In this document: positions 11,936 to 64,000 of the stretch, piece after piece
Position numbering within the stretch: the first letter of the stretch is position 1
How the letters are laid out: every line of letters starts with the position of its first letter
Assembly (NCBI GenBank): GCA_916610825.1
Contig: OU744451.1
Span: 23,262,349-23,326,348, forward strand
Source of the DNA: Haliclystus octoradiatus
Taxonomy: Eukaryota; Cnidaria; Staurozoa; Stauromedusae; Haliclystidae
Direction: 5' to 3'
Length of the DNA stretch: 64,000 bases
Translations under genes and position numbers: made by a program
The notes under the pieces: model-generated
Told to the model about the DNA's origin: nothing
The model's input: the letters and a program-made list of their open reading frames with translations, nothing else
The model's database searches: none

Positions 11936-13002
11936 CCTTATCCTATATGTAGAGCTACTATGGTTTACAGTTAATTGATTATTGATTATGCTATTACTTA
12001 TTTAATTATGTCTTTGAAGAAAAAGGCATTCCACCTCATTCGTTCAATTACGCTCTTCATTTTCTCAATCAGACATTTTAAATAGCTGCTCTTGCTAGGT
12101 ATGTAGGGAAGGGATGTTCTTTATAGAATAATTGAATCTAGTTGGTTCCATCTTTATTCCAATAGTGTTAAGAGTGGTTGACTTAAAACGTGCTAATATA
12201 ATACTACTATCTTCTAATATTAATAAAAATGGGATTGTTCCACACCTCCAGCTTTTGGTACAGTGCATACAATGGAAATAATCAGAGTATTTTTCAAAGC
12301 CTCTTTCTTCGAAGACATAATTAAATAAACAATAGCGTAATAAAATAATCAGTAGCCAGTCAAGTGTAAAACATTGTAGCTCATATCTTCATATATGTCT
12401 AGCCTGCGCGCAGACTTGAAAATCTTGCTTCCTCGTTAAAGACCCTGCCAAATGACTTTTTAATTAGCCAACATTGTTGAATTCAACAAAATCCGATGAA
12501 TGTTCAGAAAATAAGTCATTTGGCCACCCTCACCCTTTCGGATTTTGTTGGCTGATGTTGAATTTGGATTTTGAATTCATTCAAAAATTCCGCCAACATT
12601 CATCGGATTTTGTTGAGCTCTATTGTTCTCTATCGATGTTGGCGAAGTGACCAAATGACTTTTTATTTCGCCAACATTGTTGGATTTTGTTGAAAATATG
12701 AACCATCTTCTGATTGGTCAACAATGACGTAGCTTGACTCAGGATTGGTGGGCTCGATTGACTAGCTTCCAAGCCTCAAAATATCAACCGTTGTTGAGGA
12801 AAATGAACTCAACAAAATCCGATGAATGTTGGCGAAAATAAAAAGTCGTTTGGCCACCCTCAAGATGTTGGCGAAAAAAACGTAAAAATCCATCGGATTT
12901 TATCGGTTAGTAAGTAAGATTTTCAAGTAAGGTCTGCACACAGGCTAGTATATGTTCTCATATGGATACGGATGAATTTTTGTGGTCTAGTTGAAATAAA
13001 TT
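11912..13002. mobile_element. 1.1-kb inverted-repeat element containing a second nested element
   Basis: ATTTCAACTAGACTACAAAA followed by ATTCATCC at the left recurs inverted at 12965-13002. A solitary copy of the same end lies at 11075-11115. Inside, TAGCCTGCGCGCAGAC near 12400 and its inverted partner near 12950 mark a further element of about 550 bp. That element is built from shuffled CAACAAAATCCGATGAATGT blocks in both orientations. No transposase frame is seen. Confidence 0.5.
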
Positions 13003-13383
13003 TCCAATAGAAGAATTACTACTGTTTATTGTGGATTTTGTTTTTGTATGCAATCAAATCTTTGTCTTGGTCAATGGCGTGACAAAACCCTTTTGAAATT
13101 CAACAAAATAGTCAATGATGCATTTTAAAGATGGATACTATATACGGTTTGATTGTGTTGATGCGCTTATGCAAGCAAACTGTTCACAGCAGAAAATCCT
13201 ATTGCTAATTTATTACCAAAATTATCAAAAGCTGCTTCAACTCAACGGAATGTAATGAAATAAATAAAATATATTCATAATTTTTTTATATTACTCACCT
13301 CATTGGGGTGATGCTAATGCTATATTATTTAAAAATAAATTTCAAAATTTATCACGCGAAGTTAAATCTATAGATGTAAACTT

Positions 13384-14391
13384 ATGGAGCATAATAAAAG
13401 TTACTTACTTTGTGTAAAAGTTTTCTTTCGACATCCCCGTGTCCTTGGTATATTATTGGTTGTTTTAGTTGGACTTGGTTTTGCTATTTCGGATGCACTT
13501 GCTCAATATAGCTATGTCATTGAAGGGCTAGCTTTATCTACATTTATCATCTTATTTCTTAGATCTGGTTTTCAATCAATATTATGTATTATATATATGC
13601 TTTATTATCGTATACATCCATACGGAGAAATAAAACATATACCACATTTGATAATTATGGCTTTAGCAGAAGTTTGTGGAATATTCTCGATTTATTCAGC
13701 GTTGAAGGCTATGCCAATTGGCGATGTAAAAGTTATTGAGCTTACAAAACCGATTTTTACATTCGTGTTCAGTTTTTTATTATTTCGAGAACAATTTTCT
13801 GCTGTGGATGGAATATGTGGTGTTGCTAGTTTTATCGGACTATTTATTATCTGTCAAACACCCGATTTTGGAAATGAATCATCTTCACTTGTTACAGATG
13901 AAAAGACAAACATCGGGACATCTACCGATATCGGTTATACAGAAAACCGATATTCGTATGCTTATGGGGCGTTGCATGCTTTAATTGGTTCAATCCTTAT
14001 GTCTTTATATTATTCTTTAAATAAATATTCTGGCATGACAAATGATACTATGGTAACAATATTATATCCATCTATAATTGGTTTTATAATGTCTGGAATT
14101 GCATTATCAACAACAGATGAATTTCATACGTTAAAAAGTTTATCAATCGAATCTTTCGCTATTTTTGGTTGGATTGGTCTGTTAGGATTTGCAGGTTTAG
14201 CTTTACTAGCTGAATCATTACAGCTTGAAGATGCTACTCCTGTAATCATAATGAAAAATATTGGAGTTGTATTCACTTTGATTTTACAATTCTTTATGTT
14301 AAATATGTTTCCAACATGGCAGGTTTTGATTGGTGGATTCATTGTTTTAGCAGCGTCAACTTTTATGGCAGTTCGCAGGTTCTATTTATAG
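13384..14391 (+). CDS. EamA/DMT-superfamily transporter, SLC35G-like, copy 1
   Basis: This single open exon encodes 335 residues with about ten hydrophobic helices, the normal size and layout of two fused EamA repeats. Recognisable EamA features are the polar-hydrophobic ALAQYSYV region after helix 1, and GDVKVIELTKPIFTF with LFREQFS in the first repeat. The second repeat has ESLQLEDATPVIIMKNIGVV. SLC35G proteins are the closest family I recall; the substrate is unknown. The ATG at 13384 is shared with copy 3. An upstream non-coding exon is possible. Of the three copies this is the only one with both an intact frame and the ancestral start. Confidence 0.85.
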   Translation: MEHNKSYLLCVKVFFRHPRVLGILLVVLVGLGFAISDALAQYSYVIEGLALSTFIILFLRSGFQSILCIIYMLYYRIHPYGEIKHIPHLIIMALAEVCGIFSIYSALKAMPIGDVKVIELTKPIFTFVFSFLLFREQFSAVDGICGVASFIGLFIICQTPDFGNESSSLVTDEKTNIGTSTDIGYTENRYSYAYGALHALIGSILMSLYYSLNKYSGMTNDTMVTILYPSIIGFIMSGIALSTTDEFHTLKSLSIESFAIFGWIGLLGFAGLALLAESLQLEDATPVIIMKNIGVVFTLILQFFMLNMFPTWQVLIGGFIVLAASTFMAVRRFYL

Positions 14392-14732
14392 ATTAATATT
14401 TGAAAATTTAATATTTGTAAAATATGAAGCAATGTTTAATTAATTAATTGTAATATAATAAATGAAAGATGACCATCATCATTTGTAAGGCATATCTTTC
14501 GCATAACGATTAAATCATGGTATAGAATCCCATCGTGTATGACCATGTTGTTATTTAGATTAAATTGTGCAATATATTGAGTTATAAATTTCGAATCAGC
14601 TTGCCTGAAAATTTCATTTATACATCTTATTCATTCCAAAATCATATTTCAAGGCGTGGTCCGTAGCAGCTATGTTACCATCATCTGCCCGAATATACTC
14701 GTATCTGTGTGTATGCTGCTAAATTGGAGATG

Positions 14733-14864
14733 TACTGCAAAACCTGCTCTAACGGTCACCTATATACAGCGGACACATGCAATAGTTGTCTTTATCGAAT
14801 CAGTCCTCTATATAAAGGGCACTACACGGTCAATTTCTCAACATCTAATACATGTTTCATTGTA
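14733..14864 (+). repeat. Pogo-like MITE family A, inside unit 1
   Basis: TACTGCAAAACCTGCTCTAA to CATTGTA is a shortened, decayed copy of the family whose best copy is at 62999-63179. The same insertion is present at 17553-17684 and 20336-20473, so it predates the triplication. Confidence 0.65.
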
Positions 14865-16223
14865 TGGGAAGTAAAGTTGTTCAAAGCATAGCTGTTCGGG
14901 ATTAAGATACGATCTAGCTGAACCCAACAACAGTTAATTTAGATTACGAATAAGTTTGAGAAATATCGTAGAAATGATCTATTTCTAGTTGGAAAGTATC
15001 ATTCGCAGAAGTATCCAGTAAGGATGAAGACACAATAATTTCATTGCAATATTTTCCATCATGTGTAGTACGCAATTTGTTGCAGTAGACTGAATGGAAT
15101 GCTTACTTCTCACTCTGACGTATATGCATATTTTTGATCAACATAATATTTTATGTACACTAAAGCAAGGCCAATCGAAAATATTACATACAGTAAATAA
15201 TTGCTCTATAGCTCTGGTTGCGGATAAAGCTTCTCTCTCCATACAACTAGATTGATAGATAGATAATTTTAGTTGATTATTTACCTTCTTTTGATGTTAC
15301 AGGTATATTGATGTTCAAATTATTGAACCCATAATCTTGTCGATTTATCGATCGATGACTTGAACTGTAGATATAATATCAATAAGTATTGCATGCGAGG
15401 TAATTCATATAAACTCACAATACTGCAGATTCCACGCATCCAATCTATAAAACATTAATTTTGTAACCATGTAATGACTTGTTCGAACAGTCATCCTGAA
15501 GATACCGTCACATATAAGTTATTATCACAAGTCAAGTATAGCTTGAAACGTTTTTATAGACTTGACAACTTTTTGCACAAAGTGTTTAAGCAGATTGAAA
15601 TTAAAAGAGTGACGAGTCTTGAAATCACATCATAGTGATCACATGTAACCTAAAGGCTGTATGGGCCTGAATGTAAGTGAAATGTAATGCTTCCTTTATT
15701 TGTCTGCCAATATAAAGACATTTTTGGAAAACATATCAAATCAAAACAAAACAAAATGTTCTTATTTCTTCGAATTTTCACTTAAAATTTAATTCTCTCT
15801 GGCGAGATCGATTTTTCAAAATGAAGTGACGTTTGTAAATGCTTGGTCCATGAAAGTTATGAAACTGCCAACTGGACTATACAGCGATACAAAATTTGCA
15901 ATAAGCCTCAATAGTTGGTTATCGCTGATTGTTGTTGATTATGTTCTTGTATGCAATCAAATCTTTGTCTTGGTCATTGGCGTGACAAAGCGCTTTCGAA
16001 ATTCTAAAAAATATTCAACGATGCATTTTAAAAATGGTATTATCTTCAGTTGGATTGTGTTGATGCACTTTGATGCTAATGCTATATTATTTTAAAATAT
16101 AGTTTAAACTTCATCACGCAAAGTTAAATCTATAGATTTAAAACTGTTGAACTGGCATTATTACTATCTGCTAGCTATCTTGATGATAAGGCGAAATACT
16201 ACTATGGGAATGATAAAAATGAC

Positions 16224-17210
16224 TTGCTTTGTGTACAAGTTTTCATTCGACATCCCCGTGTCCTTGGTATATTATTGGTTGCTTTAGGTGCACTTGGTTT
16301 TGCTATTTCGGATGCACTTGCTCAATATAGCTATGTCGTTGAAGGGCTAGCTTTATCTACATTTATTATCTTATTTCTTAGATCTGGTTTTCAATCAATA
16401 TTATGTATTATATATATGCTTTATTATCGTATACATCCATACGGAGAAATGAAACACATACCACATTTGATAATTATGGCTTTAGCAGAAGTTGGTGCAA
16501 TGTTTTCGATATATTCAGCGTTGAGGGCTATACCAGTTGGCGATGTAAACGTTATTGAGCTTACAAAACCGATTTTTACATTCGTGTTCAGTTTTTTATT
16601 ATTTCGAGAACAATTTTCTGCTGTGGATGGAATATGTGGTGTTGCTAGTTTTATCGGACTATTTATTATCTGTCAAACACCCGATTTTGGAAATGAATCA
16701 TCTTCACTTATTACAAATGAAAAGACAAATATAGAGACATCTACCGATATCGGTCATATAGAAAACCGATATTCGTATGCTTATGGAGCGTTGCATGCTT
16801 TAATTGGTTCAATCCTTATGTCTTTATATTATTCTTTAAATAAATATTCTGGCATGACAAATGATACTATGGTAACAATATTATATCCATCTATAATTGG
16901 TTTTATAATGTCTGGAATTGCATTATCAACAACAGATGAATTTCATACGTTAAAAAGTTTATCAATCGAATCTTTCGCTATTTTTGGTTGGATTGGTCTG
17001 TTAGGATTTGCAGCTTTAGCTTTAATAGCTGAATCATTACAGCTTGAAGATGCTACTCCTGTAATCATAATGAAAAATATTGGAGTTGTATTCACTTTTA
17101 TTTTACAATTCTTTATGTTAAATATGTTTCCAACATGGCAGGTTTTGATTGGTGGATTCATTGCTTTAGCAGCATCAACTTTTATGGCAGTTCGCAGGTT
17201 CTATTTATAG
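16224..17210 (+). CDS. SLC35G-like transporter, copy 2 (start codon frame lost)
   Basis: The coding frame is open to the same stop as copy 1 and differs at about 23 of 328 residues, many clustered around the third and fourth helices. The ATG used by copies 1 and 3 corresponds to the ATG at 16204. Here the following segment is one base shorter, which puts that ATG out of frame. No other in-frame ATG follows the upstream stop until 16416, which would drop the first two helices. Either a spliced 5' exon or a non-ATG start (the frame reads TTG at 16224) supplies initiation, or the gene is newly dead. An undamaged long frame argues that the loss is recent. Confidence 0.65.
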   Translation: MLCVQVFIRHPRVLGILLVALGALGFAISDALAQYSYVVEGLALSTFIILFLRSGFQSILCIIYMLYYRIHPYGEMKHIPHLIIMALAEVGAMFSIYSALRAIPVGDVNVIELTKPIFTFVFSFLLFREQFSAVDGICGVASFIGLFIICQTPDFGNESSSLITNEKTNIETSTDIGHIENRYSYAYGALHALIGSILMSLYYSLNKYSGMTNDTMVTILYPSIIGFIMSGIALSTTDEFHTLKSLSIESFAIFGWIGLLGFAALALIAESLQLEDATPVIIMKNIGVVFTFILQFFMLNMFPTWQVLIGGFIALAASTFMAVRRFYL

Positions 17211-17552
17211 ATTAATATTTGAAAATTTAATATTTGTATAATATGAAGCAATGTTTAATTCATTAATTGAAATATAATAATTGAAAGATGACCATCATCA
17301 TTTGTAAGGCATATCTTTCGCATAACGATTAAATCATGGCATAGAATCACAGCGTGTATGACCATGTTGTTATTTAGATTAAATTGGGCAATACATTGAG
17401 TTATAAATTTCGAATCGGCTTGCCTGAAAATTTCAGTTTATACATCTTATTCATTCCAAAATCATATTTCAAGGCGTGGTCCGTAGCAGCTATGTTACCA
17501 TCATCCGCCCGAATATACTCGTATCTGTGTGTATGCTGCTAAATTGGAGATG

Positions 17553-17684
17553 TACTGCCAAACCTGCTCTAACAGTCACCTATATACAGCGGACACATGC
17601 AATAGTTGTCTTTATCGAATCAGTCCTCTATATAAAGGGCACTACACGGTCAATTTCTCAACATCTAATACATGTTTCATTGTA
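17553..17684 (+). repeat. Pogo-like MITE family A, inside unit 2
   Basis: It sits at the same place relative to the coding stop as in unit 1 and is nearly identical to that copy. Confidence 0.65.
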
Positions 17685-19021
17685 TGGGAAGTAAAGTTGT
17701 TCAAAGCATAGCTGTTCAGGATTACGATACGATCTAGCTGAACCCAACAACAGTTAATTTAGATTACGAATCAGTTTGAGAAATATCGTAGAAATGATCT
17801 ATTTCTAGTTGGAAAGTATCATTCGCAGAAGTATCCAGTAAGGATGAAGACACAATAATTTCATTGCAATATTTTTCATCATGTGTAGTACGCAATTTGT
17901 TGCGGTAGACTGAATGGAATGCTTACTTCTCACTCTGACGTATATGCATATTTTTGATCAACATAATATTTTATGTACACTAAAGCAAGGCCAATCGAAA
18001 ATATTACATACAGTAAATAGTTTCTCTATAGCTCTGGTTGCCGATAGCTTCTCTCTCGTTACAACTAGATTGATAGATAGATAATTTTAGTTGAGTATTT
18101 ACCTTCTTTTGATGTTACAGGTATATTGATGTTCAAATTATGGAACCCATAATCTTGTCGATTTATCGATCAATGACTTGAACTGTAGATATAATATCAA
18201 TAAGTATTGCATGCGAGGTAATTCATATAAACTCACAATACTGCAGATTCCACGCATCCAATCTATAAAACATTAATTTTGTAACTGTGTAGTGCCTCGG
18301 TGGAACAGTCTACCTGAAGGTATCGTCACGTATAAATTACTAATCACAATTCAAATATGGCTTGAAACGTTTAGATTTGACAACTTATGTAGAGTTTTTA
18401 AGCAGATTGAAACTATATGAGTCTTGAAATCACATGTACAATACAGTATATCTTACTTAAACCTGAAGGCTGTATGGGCCTGAATGAAAGTGAAATGTAA
18501 TGTCTCCTTTATTTGTCTGCCAATATAAAGACATTTTGGCAAAACATATCAAATCAAAACAAAACAAAATGTTCTTATTTCTTTGAATTTTCACTTAAAT
18601 TTTTCAAAATGAAGCGGCGTTTGTCCATGCTTGGTCCATGAAACTGGACTATAGTATACATCGATACAAAATTTTCAGTAGAAAGTTACCGCGGATTTTT
18701 GTTGATTAGGTTTTTGTATGAAATCAAATATTTGTCTTGGTCATTGGCGAGACAAAAAGCTTTTGAAATTCTACAAAATATCCAATGATGCATTTTAAAA
18801 ATGGATATTATCTTCGGTTGGATTGTGTTAATTCACTTATGCTATTCTACATTATTTTAAAATATACTTTAAAAATTCATAACGCGAAGCTAAATCTATA
18901 GATCTAAAATTGTTTAAACTATTCAAATTAGATCAGTATATAAATCACTTTTGACCTGGCTTTATTACTATCTGCTATAGTTATATCTTATAGAGAGACA
19001 AGGCGAAGTTCTCTACTATAT

Positions 19022-20029
19022 ATGGGGCAGGATAAAAGTTACTTACTTTGTGTACAAGTTTTCATTCGACATCCCCGTGTCCTTGGTATATTATTGGTTG
19101 TTCTAGGTGCACTTGGTTTTGCTATTTCAGATGCACTTGCTCAATATAGCTATGTCATTGAAGGGCTAGCTTTATCTACATTTATTATCTTATTTCTTAG
19201 ATCTGGTTTTCAATCAATATTATGTATTATATATATGCTTTATTATCGTATACATCCATACGGAGAAATAAAACATATACCACATTTGATAATTATGGCT
19301 TTAGCAGAAGTTGGTGCAATGTTTTCGATATATTCAGCGTTGAGGGCTATACCAGTTGGCGATGTAAACGTTATTGAGCTTACAAAACCGATTTTTACAT
19401 TTGCGTTCAGTTTTTTATTATTTCGAGAACAATTTTCTACTGTGGATGGAATATGTGGTGTTGCTAGTTTTATCGGACTATTTATTATCTGTCAAACGCC
19501 CGATTTTTGAAATGAATCATCTTCACTTGTTACAGATGAAAAGACAAATATCGGAACATCTACCGATATCGGTTATACAGAAAACCGATATTCGTATGCT
19601 TATGAAGCGTTGCATGCTTTAATTGGTTCAATCCTTATGTCTCTATATTATTCTTTAAATAAATATTCTGGCATGACAAATGATACTATGGTAACAATAT
19701 TATAACCATCTATAATTGGTTTTATAATGTCTGGAATTGCATTATCAACCACAGATGCATTTCATACGTTAAAAAGTTTATAAATCGAATCTTTCACTAT
19801 TTTTGGTTGAATTGGTCTGTTAGGATTTGCAGGTTTAGCTTTACTAGCTGAATCGTTACAGCTTGAAGATGCTACTCCTGTAATCATAATGAAAAATATT
19901 GGAGTTGTATTCACTTTTATTTTACAATTCTTCATGTTAAATATGTTTCCAACATGGCAGGTTTTGATTGGTGGATTCATTGTTTTAGCAGCATCAACTT
20001 TTATGGCAGTTCGCAGGTTCTATTTATAG
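19022..20029 (+). pseudogene. SLC35G-like transporter pseudogene, copy 3
   Basis: It keeps the start ATG and exactly the 1,008-bp length of copy 1, but four codons have become stops by single substitutions: near 19508 (GGA to TGA), 19705 (TAT to TAA), 19782 (TCA to TAA) and 19809 (TGG to TGA). No frameshift is seen. The open part covers 162 residues, roughly the first EamA repeat. It shares with copy 2 the AEVGAMFSIYSALRAIPVGD segment, so copies 2 and 3 are sisters relative to copy 1 there. Confidence 0.88.
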
Positions 20030-20335
20030 ATTAATATTTGAAAATTAAATAATTAATTGATTGTAGTATAATAATGGAAAGATGACCATCATCATTTGTA
20101 AGGCATAACTTGATACATTATTTACGATTAAATCACAGTGTATGCTTATGTTGTGATTTATTTTAAATTATGCAGTATATTGAGTTATAATTTTCGACTC
20201 TACTTGCCTGAAAATTTCATTTATACATCTTATTCATTCCAAAATCATATTTGAAGGCGTGCTCCATAGCAGCTATGTTACCACCATCCGCCCGAATATA
20301 CTCGTGTCTGTGTTTATGCTGCCAAATTGGAGATG

Positions 20336-20473
20336 TACTGTCAAACCTGCTATAGCGGTCACCTATATACAGCGGCCACATGCTATAGTTTTTTTTATTG
20401 AACCAGTCCTCTATGTAAAGGTCACTTGCACAACACGGTCAATTTGTCAACATCTCATATAGGTTTCACCGTA
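20336..20473 (+). repeat. Pogo-like MITE family A, inside unit 3
   Basis: The third orthologous copy, slightly longer, with CAAACCTGCTATAGCGGTCA near its left end. That is closer to the family consensus than in units 1 and 2. Confidence 0.6.
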
Positions 20474-21025
20474 TTAGGAGTAAAGGTATTCGAAGCATAT
20501 CTGTTTGCGATTTAAATCCGATCTATAGCTTGACCCAACAATAGTACTAAATTGCAAATCGGTTTAAGAAATATCGTAGAAATGATCTATTTCTAGTTGG
20601 AAAGTATCATTCACAGAAGTATCCAGTAAGGATGAAGACACAATAATTCCATTGCAATATTTTCCATCATACGGTGGTACGCAATTTGTTGTTGTAGACT
20701 TGAATGGAATGCTTTATTATCTCGCTTTGACTTGTGCATATTTTTGATGAACATAATATTTGATGTGCAACAAAGCAAAGCCAATAAAAAACTATACAGT
20801 AAAAATTTGCTTTAGCTTTAGAGTTGCCTGTCTGCTCTCTCATTACAACTAACAAAATGTTCATCTTTCTTTGAATTTTCGCTTAAATTAAATCACTCTC
20901 TCTATAATGCGATTTGACTTTTCAAAATGAAGTGACATAGGTCCATGACAATTACGGATCTTCTGAGAATAAAAGTCACCAGGCAAGAATTTCAAACTAT
21001 TTATAAAGAAACGGAATGTAGACAC

Positions 21026-21207
21026 TACCCGGCAAACAGTGGATGTTCCTTGAACAATCGTGAACGTTCCGTGAACGTTCCTGAAACCTTTACGGAACGT
21101 TCCGTGAACGTTTAATCATATCTACAAAGTATCTTCCGTGAACGTTTGCGGAACGTTCGATTGCCCGCTAATCGAACGTTCACGGAACATCCGCTGCTTG
21201 CCGGGTA
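21026..21207. repeat. MITE with TACCCGGCAA termini and AACGTTCC sub-repeats
   Basis: The 182-bp element begins TACCCGGCAAACAGTGGATG and ends in the inverted form CATCCGCTGCTTGCCGGGTA. The interior repeats GGAACGTTC/GTGAACGTTC on both strands, so much of it can fold. Confidence 0.75.
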
Positions 21208-21209
21208 AC

Positions 21210-22333
21210 AGGAACTTTTTGTATCAGTTAGTAATCTTTATGACGTTTATTTGAATTGTGGATATTTATGGATCTATCTTGGTTTGTATTTGGATCCGGA
21301 TCAAAGCGAGAGATCCCGTTTTTATTTGAGTAAATTTACAAAATTATGTTGATAATGCAAGCCCCAATAATGACCTCTGATATATCGCTAATATGATTTT
21401 TCCAGAACTTATATCTATATCATTGTTGTTCACTGAAGCGCTACGAGGAACGGTATTGTGTCTTTAACATATTTTTGGAAGCTCAAGTGGCCTCAAACAG
21501 GATGATATCTAAGTAAAAAATGAAATTTCTAGCTCCCAAAGTTAGGTTTAACATTTATACACTTACATATTTCAACGTAAGCAGATGAGGCAATTAATAC
21601 AATGCCCGTACAAGAGCAGATACCGGAGGATGGGGGGGGGGGGGGGTGTAGCAATTAATTAAATTTATCCTATTGCGCTTCGACGGGGTAGTTCAAATGA
21701 AACTTGACAAGTTATCAGATCACGAAAAAGATACAATATATTAAAAAAAGGAGATATTACCCTATATAAAAATGAGAATAGTTAAAAATGAACCAAGAGC
21801 AATAAAACATGTCTCATAATTTCTTCATAACGTAGATGTGTTATCAAATGTGTTATGTAAATTACCCAAAGTCGAATACAAGTACAAGATGAAGCCTTCT
21901 GAAAATTAAATTATATCGGATTTCACAAATGGATTTCAATAAATTTCTATGTCTGCTCCCTGTGTTTTTTGTTTGATCGTGTGCTCCGCAGAATGAACAA
22001 AATGGCAGCAAAAACCAAAGGCTTTACTCTGACGTCGAATAACTAATGTTCTTATTTCTCCATTCGTATGGTCATCTACTTATACAATATCGTAACAGAT
22101 TAAAAGAATAGTACCTCTGTCTTATATAATTGTAATTTTATTTTGGAGAAAAGCTATTTCCAGCTTGAAATTAAAGCAGATTTCCAAACGATCCCACTAG
22201 CCTACTAACTTTCGATGTTGTGAACTTTGATTGAAGTTTACAAATCAGTTGACTAGGCACTTGCTCCAAGTAAAATGAACGAAATGCATAATAAATGGAG
22301 TGGTAATGGATAATTTATATATATATTTGGAAT
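21210..22333. other. Region upstream of TRAPPC8
   Basis: About 1.1 kb without a gene. It contains a G run near 21633 and AT-rich sequence. The TRAPPC8 promoter should be at the right end, but I see no decisive element. Confidence 0.4.
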
Positions 22334-63541
<41,208 letters not shown>

Positions 63542-63612
63542 GTAAGAGTAATTCATATGAATACGATTTTACAAATTTTTACCTATAAATGTTAAAGTCT
63601 TTGGATATCTGG

Positions 63613-64000
63613 ATGTATGTTATGTATGTATGTATGTATGTATGTATGTATGTATGTATGTATGTATGTATGTATGTATGTATGTATGTATGTATGTATG
63701 TATGTATGTATGTATGTATGTATGTATGTATGTATGTATGTATGTATGTATGTATGTATGTATGTTTGTATGTATGTATGTATGTATGTTTGTATGTATG
63801 TATGTATGTATGTATGTATGTATGTATGTATGTATGTATGTATGTATGTATGTATGTATGTATGTATGTATGTATGTATGTATGTATGTATGTATGTATG
63901 TATGTATGTATGTATGTATGTATGTATGTATGTATGTATGTATGTATGTATGTATGTATGTATGTATGTATGTATGTATGTATGTATGTATGTATGTATG
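63613..64000 (+). repeat. TATG microsatellite running off the right edge
   Basis: At least 388 bp of near-perfect TATG repeats, with two visible TTTG variants near 63765 and 63790. It starts 72 bp after the exon 25 donor, so the remaining TRAPPC8 exons lie beyond it. Confidence 0.97.

Larger units (their letters stand above)
13021..20960 (+). repeat. Tandem triplication of a 2.82-kb unit carrying an SLC35G-like gene
   Basis: Three head-to-tail units begin near 13021 (left-truncated), 15750 and 18570. The coding stops fall at 14391, 17210 and 20029, exactly 2,819 bp apart each time. Homology covers 5' flank, coding sequence, 3' flank and a shared pogo-like MITE. Units 1 and 2 are very similar in the 3' flank; unit 3 has diverged more and its 3' part is shorter. 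Confidence 0.9.

Overview
The window is AT-rich animal genomic DNA: split genes with GT-AG introns, tRNA-derived SINEs, LINE remnants, many short inverted-repeat transposons, one young Ty3/gypsy element, and a Penelope-like fragment with a hammerhead ribozyme motif. A REJ/GPS (polycystin-family) gene beside TRAPPC8 fits a marine invertebrate, possibly a deuterostome such as an ascidian. That guess rests on general character and is weak. All gene models come from reading splice signals, codon phase and remembered family motifs; no search was run.

Layout. (1) 0.77-8.65 kb, minus strand: six exons of a secreted or membrane REJ-domain protein with a signal peptide and a degenerate GPS motif; it runs off the left edge. 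(2) 8.65-13.0 kb: no gene; LINE remnant, nested inverted-repeat elements and a 198-bp near-perfect palindrome carrying a complete hammerhead ribozyme consensus in each arm. (3) 13.0-20.96 kb, plus strand: three tandem copies, 2,819 bp apart, of a ten-helix EamA/DMT (SLC35G-like) transporter. Copy 1 is intact, copy 2 has lost its start codon frame, copy 3 is a pseudogene of unchanged length. (4) 22.33 kb to the right edge, plus strand: 25 exons of TRAPPC8, whose last part lies beyond the window. Its introns hold most of the repeats. Intron 7 (6.8 kb) also hosts a complete intronless omega-class-like glutathione S-transferase gene on the opposite strand and a Penelope-like endonuclease fragment. 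Intron 21 (6.4 kb) holds a LINE with a 398-bp ATT tail and the Ty3/gypsy element.

The genes do not form a pathway: TRAPPC8 acts in ER-Golgi traffic and autophagy, the GST is a cytosolic redox enzyme, the SLC35G-like proteins are membrane carriers and the REJ protein is extracellular. The most unusual sequence signals are the twin inverted hammerhead palindrome, a 40-bp minisatellite made from the splice acceptor of TRAPPC8 exon 12, and a hAT-type MITE whose target duplication copies part of the exon 6 splice donor.
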